Source of the DNA: Candidatus Omnitrophota bacterium | GTDB taxonomy: Bacteria; Omnitrophota; Gorgyraeia; Tantalellales; Tantalellaceae | Direction of reading: 5' to 3' | Length of the DNA: 9,140 bases | Assembly: GCA_023142805.1 (NCBI GenBank) | Contig: JAGLIU010000135.1 | Location: 1-9,140, forward strand | Shown: piece after piece, positions 1 to 6,900 of the stretch | Numbering within the stretch: position 1 is the stretch's first letter | Layout: each line of letters opens with the position of its first letter | The notes under the pieces: model-generated | Told to the model about the DNA's origin: nothing | Seen by the model: the letters and a program-made list of their open reading frames with translations, nothing else | Database searches by the model: none | Translations under genes and position numbers: made by a program

Positions 1-1051
1 CTTCCTCTTCAATTATAGCCGCTATATGTTCCCTCTTCTCATCAAGCTCAGGATATTCTTCTTTAAAAACTTTCACAATGGAAGGCACAATATTAAAAAG
101 AAAAGGTTTCTCCTTAAAGCTGCCCTTGAGATATGCCCTTCTTATAAGTTTGCGTATCACATACCCCTGTTTCTCATTGGACGGTGAGACCCCGTCACAT
201 ATAGCGAATACAGCGGCCCTGACATGATCCGCCACAACATAAATATCCGAAGAAAATATCCCGTCTCCAAGCTCTTCTCTTATCCTGCTATTTACCTTCT
301 CAAAGATATCGGTCTCGAAATTCGTACACACATTCTGCATAACCGAGGCAATACGTTCCAGCCCCATACCCGTATCTATGTTCTTGTTGGGCAAAGGATC
401 AAGACAACCGTCAGGTTTTCTTTCAAATTCAGTAAAAACAAGATTCCATATCTCAACAAATCTGCCGCAATCACACTCCAAACTACAATCAGCTTTTCCA
501 CATCCGACATTTTTGCCCCAATCATAAAATATCTCGGAACACGGCCCGCATGGTCCATTGGGTCCTTCGCTCGGCGCGTTCGCCGGCCAAAAATTATCTT
601 TCGCTCCGAGTCTTACGATCCTTTCCTCCGGAACCTCTATATCCTTGGCCCATATATCATACGACTCTTCGTCCTCTTTATATACCGATATCCATAACCT
701 GTCTTCCGGAATAGACATTTCTTTTGTCATAAAATCCCAACCCCAGGTTATAGCGTCTTTTTTGAAATAATCACCAAACGAAAAGTTTCCCAGCATCTCA
801 AAAAACGTATGATGTCTCGGAGTTTTGCCCACGTTTTCCACATCAGCGGTACGCATACATTTTTGACATGACGCGGCGCGCTTATATGTGATATTCTTCC
901 CCATAAACTGTTCCTTGAACTGGTTCATCCCCGCACCCGTAAAAAGAAGTGTGGGATCGTTCTTGGGCACAAGAAGATCACTTTCGACAATAGTATGTTC
1001 TTTGCTTTTAAAAAAGTTAAGGAACTTTTTTCTTATTTCGCTTGCTCTCAT
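1..1051 (-). CDS. alaS: Alanyl-tRNA synthetase, N-terminal 350 residues (3' end beyond the window)
   Basis: Class II aminoacyl-tRNA synthetase that charges tRNA-Ala with alanine in the cytoplasm. Reading the minus strand from 1051 gives an uninterrupted frame to base 1. It begins MRASEIRKKFLNFF, the usual AlaS N-terminus. Visible motifs are LLFTGAGMNQFK (about 35-46), class II motif 2 with HHTFFEMLGNFSFGDYF (80-95), WPANAPSEGPNGPCGP (155-170), a cysteine-bearing GCGKADCSLECDCGRF stretch (183-198), DTGMGLERIAS (226-236) and motif 3 GYVIRKLIRRA (296-306). The family is about 870 residues, so only the catalytic domain and the start of the tRNA-recognition domain are present. Editing and C-Ala domains would lie to the left. 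The start is 5 bases after the recA stop with no good Shine-Dalgarno, which suggests translational coupling to recA. Identity is secure. Confidence 0.97.
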   Translation of the reverse strand, partial: MRASEIRKKFLNFFKSKEHTIVESDLLVPKNDPTLLFTGAGMNQFKEQFMGKNITYKRAASCQKCMRTADVENVGKTPRHHTFFEMLGNFSFGDYFKKDAITWGWDFMTKEMSIPEDRLWISVYKEDEESYDIWAKDIEVPEERIVRLGAKDNFWPANAPSEGPNGPCGPCSEIFYDWGKNVGCGKADCSLECDCGRFVEIWNLVFTEFERKPDGCLDPLPNKNIDTGMGLERIASVMQNVCTNFETDIFEKVNSRIREELGDGIFSSDIYVVADHVRAAVFAICDGVSPSNEKQGYVIRKLIRRAYLKGSFKEKPFLFNIVPSIVKVFKEEYPELDEKREHIAAIIEEE

Positions 1052-1056
1052 AAATA

Positions 1057-2100
1057 TTACACTACGCTCTTAATGGCTGTTTTGATATCTTTTTCTATAA
1101 CATTCAATATCTTATTGTTCTCTTTGAGATACAACCGCGCGTTCTCTTTACCCTGTCCTATTTTTTCGTCTCCGTAAGAAAACCATGTACCGGTCTTTTT
1201 GATTATACCTATTTCTTCGGCCATATCTATGATACTACCTGCCCGGGAAATACCTTCATCGAACAAAATATCGAATTCAGTCTTTTTAAAAGGCGCGGCC
1301 ATCTTATTCTTAACAATCTTCGCTCTCACACGGTTGCCTATGATCTTTTCTCCCTTTTTGAGTGACGCGATACGTCTTAGATCTATTCTTACGGAAGAAT
1401 AAAACTTAAGAGCGTTCCCTCCCGTTGTCGTTTCGGGATTACCAAACATTACACCTATCTTCATCCTGATCTGATTAATAAAGATAACACAAGTTTTGGA
1501 TTTACTTATAACAGCTGTAAGTTTTCTAAGTGCCTGGCTCATAAGGCGCGCCTGAAGCCCCATATGAGAATCCCCCATATCACCTTCTATTTCTTTTCTT
1601 GGAGTAAGCGCGGCTACCGAATCTATTATGATCACGTCTAAGGCATTACTTCTCACCAGAGTTTCGACGATATCCAGAGCCTGTTCACCATTATCCGGCT
1701 GTGAGATCAGAAGGCTATCCAGATTAACACCAATTTTCTTAGCGTACGACGGATCAAACGCGTGTTCAGCGTCTATAAATGCCGCTTCACCTCCGTTTTT
1801 TTGCGCGTTCGCGAGTATATTCAGAGTAAGAGTAGTTTTCCCGCTTGATTCCGGACCAAAGATCTCGACTACTCTGCCCCTGGGCACACCACCAACACCT
1901 AAAGCGGCATCCAGTCCGATCGACCCGGTGGAAATAGATTCAACTTCTATTTTGAACCCGTTTCCCATAGTCATTATGGCTCCGGAACCAAAATCTTTTT
2001 CTATCTTACTCAGCGCCATCTCTAATGCTTTGTTTTTAGAGCTATCCGCCTTCGCCCCGCTCTCAGAACCAACTTTTTGGGATTCATTTTTCTTGACCAT
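1057..2100 (-). CDS. recA: Recombinase RecA
   Basis: DNA-dependent ATPase that forms filaments on single-stranded DNA, drives homologous pairing and strand exchange, and activates LexA self-cleavage in organisms with an SOS response. The product has 347 residues, normal for the family. Visible are Walker A GPESSGKT (82-89), the catalytic glutamate in FIDAEHAFDP (E112), Walker B VIIIDSVAAL (156-165), the MGDSHMGLQARLMSQALRK region from 175 (L1), INQIRMKIGVMFGNPETTTG (L2, from 209), and GGNALKFYSS (227-236). Compared with E. coli RecA the motifs are displaced by 16 residues, so there is a polar, Lys/Ser-rich N-terminal extension. The C-terminus (EKDIKTAIKSVV) is not the acidic tail of E. coli RecA. 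The ATG is fixed by an excellent Shine-Dalgarno. alaS follows after 5 bases, without recX between. Confidence 0.98.
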   Translation of the reverse strand: MVKKNESQKVGSESGAKADSSKNKALEMALSKIEKDFGSGAIMTMGNGFKIEVESISTGSIGLDAALGVGGVPRGRVVEIFGPESSGKTTLTLNILANAQKNGGEAAFIDAEHAFDPSYAKKIGVNLDSLLISQPDNGEQALDIVETLVRSNALDVIIIDSVAALTPRKEIEGDMGDSHMGLQARLMSQALRKLTAVISKSKTCVIFINQIRMKIGVMFGNPETTTGGNALKFYSSVRIDLRRIASLKKGEKIIGNRVRAKIVKNKMAAPFKKTEFDILFDEGISRAGSIIDMAEEIGIIKKTGTWFSYGDEKIGQGKENARLYLKENNKILNVIEKDIKTAIKSVV

Positions 2101-2105
2101 AATAT

Positions 2106-2113
2106 CTCCTCCT
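2106..2113 (-). promoter_or_regulatory. Strong Shine-Dalgarno of recA
   Basis: The minus strand reads AGGAGGAG, then five bases (ATATT), then ATG. This is close to the full anti-Shine-Dalgarno complement at good spacing, and it fixes the recA start at 2100. It stands out because pncC, thpR and alaS in this window have no comparable site. Confidence 0.9.
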
Positions 2114-2142
2114 ATTCACTTAACTATATTAATTATTAAGAT

Positions 2143-2180
2143 TATTATACGTATTATACAGATATAACAAGATTTTGCAA
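2143..2180 (-). promoter_or_regulatory. Probable sigma-70-type promoter of recA with a dyad over the -10 region
   Basis: On the minus strand TTGCAA (2180-2175) is followed after 16 bases by a perfect TATAAT (2158-2153). That predicts a start near 2146 and a leader of about 45 bases. The -10 box is the left half of TATAATACGTATAATA (2158-2143), a 16-base dyad with one mismatched pair, centred between 2150 and 2151. The dyad could be an operator or merely a second TATAAT nine bases downstream. No E. coli-type CTGT-N8-ACAG or Gram-positive GAAC-N4-GTTC LexA box is visible between here and the ATG. Promoter assignment is by consensus match only. Confidence 0.6.
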
Positions 2181-2244
2181 AGTATAATTACGCGAGAGCA
2201 GTGCCCTGATAATTGAACACTTCAATCTCCCGATATCCCCTCCC

Positions 2245-2289
2245 TCAAATGTTACATTTTTTTGCCAGGCATAAAAATGTAACATTTGA
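2245..2289. repeat. 45-base near-perfect palindrome upstream of recA
   Basis: The arms 2245-2261 and 2273-2289 are perfect 17-base inverted complements (TCAAATGTTACATTTTT and its complement). The middle adds TGCC-A-GGCA (2263-2271), itself a dyad about the same centre (2267). The whole element is therefore 22-base arms with one T/T mismatch around a single central A. It lies about 100 bases upstream of the predicted recA start site. No T-run follows either arm, so it is not an ordinary intrinsic terminator. It could be a large operator, a cruciform-forming site, an RNA hairpin in read-through from thpR, or a minimal mobile-element remnant. The dyad is directly visible; its role is unknown. 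Confidence 0.85.
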
Positions 2290-2556
2290 AACACTCGCGA
2301 TATACCACACTATCTTATATTCCACCCGCGACCAAATAAAAACGATCTTGATCATTGCAGGGACGTTTCACGCCATACCCCCTCTACTATTAGAGACACA
2401 TTTTTTCGGAAAATCCTTGCATCTCGATCAAACTTTTTTTTAAGACTTTGAACCATAGACAATTTACCGCGTCAATCCCAAATGGCCGACCGAGGATACA
2501 ATGTCCAAGAAAATACAGAAACCTCCGAATCAAGTCCGAAGGAACAATATCAGCAA
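2290..2556. other. Unassigned intergenic stretch between the thpR-side repeat and the palindrome
   Basis: No credible gene is found on either strand: open frames here are short and have no recognisable motif. It includes a T-run (2431-2440) and a small dyad CTCTA-CTAT-TAGAG (2382-2395). The mix of A/T runs with a GC-richer block at its right end, next to a palindrome and a dispersed-repeat-like sequence, looks more like accumulated repeat debris than regulatory leader. I cannot name anything in it. Confidence 0.4.
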
Positions 2557-2605
2557 TGTCATCCTGAGTAAAGGAGCGACAGCGACTGCGTCGAAGGATC
2601 TCTTT
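2557..2605 (+). repeat. Dispersed-repeat-like sequence (GTCATCCTGAG...TCGAAGGATCTC type)
   Basis: The plus strand carries GTCATCCTGAG, a GC-rich middle, then TCGAAGGATCTC. This pattern recurs as a short intergenic repeat in genomes of many phyla, and it gives rise to the spurious peptide VILSEAKDL in misannotated genes. Here the middle is longer than the common form and contains GCGAC/GTCG complementary segments. It begins about 40 bases beyond the thpR stop. Recognition is from memory of the motif; only one copy is in the window, so repetitiveness within this genome cannot be seen. Confidence 0.6.
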
Positions 2606-2641
2606 GAGAATACAATTTCGGACGGAAATAGGGCTCCGCCC

Positions 2642-3196
2642 CTACTCTAAATTTATTGTGGAAATTGGCGTATGAATAGCACTTTCGTTTGTAAGATCGG
2701 ACTTGAAAAAGATCACTTTTGAAATATGACCTTTGATAGAGGGTACTTCTATGGTATTTACTGTTTCTTTAATATCCTTTATGTTTTTCGGGCTTTTTAT
2801 GCTGCCTAAAGTGAGATGCGCTCTAAAAGCCCTGGTTTCTTTTTCAAGACCCTGACCAAACATGGCTTCTTCTATTTTTCCGGCAAGCGCTTCTAATTGT
2901 TCTTTCCCTTTGTCCACCCCGATCCATATAACCTTGGGAATCCCTTTTTCGGGAAAAACGCCTATTTTAGACAATTCTACATCAAATGCTTTTACTCCAT
3001 GAACTGCCTGATCCAACGCTGTTTCAATATCTTTAACCTTTTTCTCAGGAATAGATCCTAGAAACTTTAACGTAATATGAATATTCTCGGGCTTCACCCA
3101 CTTTATATTCTGACAAAACTCTATTAGATCTTTTGTCAAACTCGAGATCTCAGCCTTAACCTCACTGGATATTTCTACGGCTATAAATGTACGCAT
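2642..3196 (-). CDS. thpR: RNA 2',3'-cyclic phosphodiesterase (2H family, LigT/ThpR)
   Basis: Cytoplasmic 2H phosphoesterase. Characterised ThpR proteins hydrolyse RNA 2',3'-cyclic phosphate to a 2'-phosphomonoester and can join 2'-5' linked RNA ends; the physiological substrate is uncertain. The product has 184 residues, usual for the family. It starts MRTFIAVEIS, the typical first strand. Both catalytic HxT motifs are present: HITLKFLG (H40, T42) and HLTLGSIK (H127, T129). The late FFKSDLTNESA stretch (163-173) also matches the family. It follows pncC by 100 bases. There is no clear Shine-Dalgarno; the upstream ATGATG at about 3205-3200 is out of frame. The stop TAG adjoins a weak GGGC-GGA-GCCC hairpin followed by TATTT, too weak to call a terminator with confidence. 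Confidence 0.93.
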   Translation of the reverse strand: MRTFIAVEISSEVKAEISSLTKDLIEFCQNIKWVKPENIHITLKFLGSIPEKKVKDIETALDQAVHGVKAFDVELSKIGVFPEKGIPKVIWIGVDKGKEQLEALAGKIEEAMFGQGLEKETRAFRAHLTLGSIKSPKNIKDIKETVNTIEVPSIKGHISKVIFFKSDLTNESAIHTPISTINLE

Positions 3197-3296
3197 TATT
3201 CATCATTTTTATAGAATTAAGGTTCTTTTATTATTTATTTTACTCTCAAACCCTGTTTTAAGAACCACACATTTTTCATTTTAAACTCGAATTCCA

Positions 3297-3761
3297 CTAT
3301 ACATTATCCGCGATAAAACTCAGCACCGCTTCGGCAAATTGTCCTTTTACGAAAGAACGATCCCCTTTAAAAAACACTTTTTTTGTACGTTTTTTACTTG
3401 ATGTCGTAACCGCGATATATGCCGTGCCTACGGGTTTTTCCTCACTTCCTCCCGTCGGGCCGGCTATACCGGTGATCGCCGCCGAAATATCCGCTCCCGT
3501 ACGAAGCTTCACCCCTTCGGCCATAGCCTTCGCGGTCTGGCGACTCACAGCTCCATATTTTTTGATCGTCTTAACGGGCACATCCAAAAGATCCGTCTTT
3601 ATCTTGTTTGAATAAGCCGTGATCCCCCCGAGAAAATGACCGGAACTGCCGGGAATATCCGTTATACGACTTGAAACCAACCCTCCGGTACAAGATTCAG
3701 CTATTGATAAATGGAGTTTATTTTTGAGGAGTTTTTTCGCTATTTCTTTTTCTATCCGCAT
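3297..3761 (-). CDS. pncC: Nicotinamide-nucleotide amidohydrolase (stand-alone CinA C-terminal domain)
   Basis: Family enzymes deamidate nicotinamide mononucleotide to nicotinate mononucleotide, recycling NMN (released for example by NAD-dependent DNA ligase) into NAD synthesis. The product has 154 residues and corresponds to the C-terminal half of CinA alone, as in E. coli PncC; the N-terminal molybdopterin-binding-like (COG1058) half is absent. Conserved motifs are SIAESCTGG (19-27), GGITAYSNKIK (45-55), YGAVS (69-73) and ITGIAGPTGGSEEKPVGTAY (96-115). There is no Shine-Dalgarno. Instead an extended -10 box sits six bases before the ATG, so the message may be leaderless. It heads the conserved pncC-thpR-recA-alaS neighbourhood. 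Activity is inferred from family membership; competence-related naming (cinA) would not imply competence here. Confidence 0.92.
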   Translation of the reverse strand: MRIEKEIAKKLLKNKLHLSIAESCTGGLVSSRITDIPGSSGHFLGGITAYSNKIKTDLLDVPVKTIKKYGAVSRQTAKAMAEGVKLRTGADISAAITGIAGPTGGSEEKPVGTAYIAVTTSSKKRTKKVFFKGDRSFVKGQFAEAVLSFIADNV

Positions 3762-3767
3762 ATAAAT

Positions 3768-3776
3768 ATTATAACA
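3768..3776 (-). promoter_or_regulatory. Extended -10 promoter of pncC, predicting a leaderless transcript
   Basis: The minus strand reads TGTTATAAT then ATTTAT then ATG. This is an extended -10 element (TG-N-TATAAT). With TATAAT at -12 to -7, +1 falls on base 3761, the A of the pncC start codon. No good -35 lies 16-18 bases upstream, which is common for extended -10 promoters. The absence of a Shine-Dalgarno fits leaderless translation. Consensus-based, not proven. Confidence 0.5.
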
Positions 3777-3843
3777 TATGTTAAATAGGAACGACCACTA
3801 GTTAATGTAGCATTCGTGATAGAATGTAAATATAATAATGTAG

Positions 3844-3860
3844 GGCGGGTTTAACCCACC
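3844..3860. repeat. Short inverted repeat GGCGGGTTTAACCCACC between the giant gene and pncC
   Basis: GGGTTTAACCC (3847-3857) is a perfect odd palindrome, extended outward by GG/CC across one C/A mismatch. No T-run follows on either strand, so a terminator role for the giant gene is poorly supported. Similar GTAGGG-GGGTT-AACCC-CC segments occur as intergenic repeats in various bacteria (from memory). The rest of the 224-base gap 3762-3985 is AT-rich, with no gene and no other strong signal. Confidence 0.4.
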
Positions 3861-3985
3861 ATATAAAATAAAAAGATCTTATGGCATTTTAAAATTAATA
3901 AATCAAGATCTCTAGATCAGAATTTTCACCCGTATTATGTTTGTAACGTAAACTGACATACCGCATAATCTACTTCTGACCATCT

Positions 3986-6900
3986 TTACGCGTTCCGCAA
4001 AATGGCTTCTATACATTCATGGATCTCTACCGCGTCATTATCAACAAATTTGACGGCATCCGGTATTAATTTTATCACTATCGTTTTTTTGTAAACACCG
4101 ATTATATCTTCGCGCTCTTCCGGTGTAAGTTTCTCAAGCGGAACCGCGTTTGGGATCTTTGAATAACACACGGTCATCATATCTTCACCCCACCTCAAAT
4201 ATCTACTCAAAGAATAAAGTAAAAGTTCCGATACCGGCAAATAATTATATTCACCATTCTCCGCGTCATCAACTGCCGTAATAACGGCATTACCGGCTAA
4301 TCCCTCTACCGAATTAAAAATGTTCACATTAGAACCTTTTGTTAACACAATTATATTATTCGGATTTATTTTACCTCTTGTGGTTATATTCCCGGCTGTC
4401 TTGGCAATATCTTCACCCGGCTTGACTATGATCTCAATGTTTTTTAAAAAACCGTTAAGCTCTTTGTTATTATTGCTTATCCTCTGAAACCTCTCTATAA
4501 GCTTTGTCATTTTTTCCTTCATTTCAGATTCAACCAAGTCAGCAAGATCGCTATCAATAAAAATAATGACCTTTTCTTTTTTCTCTTTTTGTGATGCTTC
4601 CACCCCCACATCACCGCTTACCAATGCCAATTCTTTTCCCTTCTCAACAAACACCGATGTTTCCTGAAACGCGTGAAAAAGACGATTTATTACAAACTCA
4701 GCATTTTCGGCAATAAATTCTCCATCGATCACCGGATCATCAACCGCGTCATAACCATCCTGACTATTGTAACTTTCTAAAGTCGATATATTAAGGCCTT
4801 CTCCGGGTCGTGATTTCAATGTCACCCACCCAACTGACGTGTCCAACGTTTCACCCTTTTTACCGAAGTAAAATTCTGATCCGGTTTTCTTGTCTGAACC
4901 TTCTTTTTCTTCTCGCTGTTCTCCTCCGCTCAATATCATAGAAAAACCCCCACCCATAGGTTCTTCAACGGTTTCATGAACACCCTGGTTAATTGAAGCA
5001 TACCCCCAATCCTTATCCCCGGTTCTTTTTCTCAAATAAGCCACTTGACAATTTACCAAATGATGACAGAAAGCACAAACTCCCCACCCCATCAAAAACA
5101 ACCCTACATGTGCCCCCTCAGCGTTCGCGAGAAGACTAAAAAACCCGGAAAACACACTCACTGACAAAGCAACTCGAAAAGGCGCGTTTAAAAGTTTGTT
5201 TATTTTTTCCATTGAAAGAGAATCGCGTATACCCCGCCATTTTTTTATAATATTTTTGTTTTTTACACTATCGGGAGGATCTACATTAAAAATATGACTT
5301 TCAACAAACAATGAACTTACCACCCCTATGATCACCGCTAAAAGAACGACATTTAAGCCTCCCGGTAAAGACGCCAAATTATTTAATAAATAGAAAAAGA
5401 AATATGGTATACCAAAGTTGAAAAACCCTTCTAACCATGGCGCTACATAAACCGGAATTTTAATTTCTTTCCACCTACCGCTTTTTAAGATCCTTTCATC
5501 CCTCATCTCAATACCCAACCCTATTGACACAAAAAAATTCTCTAAAACGCTAAAAACATTTTTGGTAATTTTCAATGTAGCAAAACCTGTTTCATCCATA
5601 TCCCGGTATGGATGCATATGAGAAAATATATCCCGTATTTTTTCTTCACTAAGGTAAAAAGTTGTATGGTATTTCTCCGGATGGTTTGGATCATAATCTA
5701 TTCCAAAAATATCATGACCGTTCTCATCTTGAAAATCTGATTCTTTGAAAGCATTTTCCTTAAAATAATCCGCGATCTCATCATTGACCTCCATTCTCAA
5801 ACCGTCTTCTACATATTGATTCGTTATCTCGTCAAGCCTACTCACAAATTCATCGGCATGGTATATTCCTGTATTTAAATCTCCAAAATCAAAAATGTAC
5901 ATCTTGCCTGTTTTTCTATCTATACCATAATTAGCAAGCGTACCGCCAAAATCCGTGTCTACAACGCCCCTCCGGTACATTTCGATAACCACTTTTTTAT
6001 ATTCATCAAGAAGTTCTTTGGCTTCTTGTACTCTATCCGAACGAACAAGCACCTTTAGATAATCAATGAGCGGATCCACTTTCTCCTGTATGATAGCTAT
6101 ATCGGTACTTACCCTTCTTTCTTTTTTGGCTTCCCTTACAAAGTATGTAAATAGTTTTTTGTTTTTTCTATTAGTAACATCGATAACATAAGTAGGAACG
6201 GCTAGCCCTTTTAACCTTTTTCTTGCGATATCATTACCTTGGTCTAACCATTCAACCTGGATCTTTTTGACGTTGCGTTTATCAAAATATGTTTTAATTA
6301 TATAATCAAAATCATCCGAAATATAACAAACCAAATACCGTCCGTTACGCCCACGTCGCAACCTATTATCCTGCATAACCTTTTCTTTTTTACCCAAATG
6401 TTCCCTAATATACCTTTCTAACTCCTGCTCGATAAACTTCCCTCCAAGAAATTCCGCGGATTCAACACCTTCCGCTTTAAGCAATTTTCTGCGGATCCCC
6501 ATGCTTTTTATTTTCATGAGTCTTACGACAACATCTTCTGATAGAGTATTTATCTGTTTCCTGAACGCGTCCAGAACATTCGTATCCCATTTTCCCCAAC
6601 CGCCTTTTCCTAATGTAGCATAGCCTATGTCTTTATTTAACCTTCTTCGTTCTTTCACGTTAATGTTTACAAGACAATGGATCAGAGCGCTAATTAACCA
6701 GGCGCAGAAAAATTGAACGGGTGTAGGTAAAAGCATACAAGAAAAACATACTGAAATAAAAATACCCGCTATTGCTGTTGTTCCGGCAGCTCTCAGCGTT
6801 TTTTCCACCTCACTTTCATAACGCACTCTCTCTGACGGCTTTAACCCTCTGAAAAACGATAAATCAAACATTCCTGAATGAAGTTTTTCGTTAAAAAGAT

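Noticed and set aside
224..697. 157-residue plus-strand frame
   Set aside because: Lies opposite alaS and has no recognisable motif; the minus strand clearly encodes AlaS.
1628..2167. 179-residue plus-strand frame
   Set aside because: Antisense of recA; composition is a shadow of the RecA frame.
2245..2289. Palindrome as a Rho-independent terminator of thpR
   Set aside because: No T-run follows the stem on the minus strand (TTTGAGGGAGG follows), and the stem is AT-rich.
2213..2443. 76-residue plus-strand frame in the thpR-recA gap
   Set aside because: Runs through the palindrome, has no Shine-Dalgarno and resembles no family.
2629..2645. Intrinsic terminator directly after thpR
   Set aside because: The stem is only about 4-5 base pairs (GGGC-GGA-GCCC) and overlaps the stop codon, followed by just TTT; too weak to list as a terminator.
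3221..3266. GGTTCTT/AAGAACC inverted repeat between pncC and thpR
   Set aside because: 7-base arms with a 32-base spacer and no promoter alignment; within chance in AT-rich DNA.
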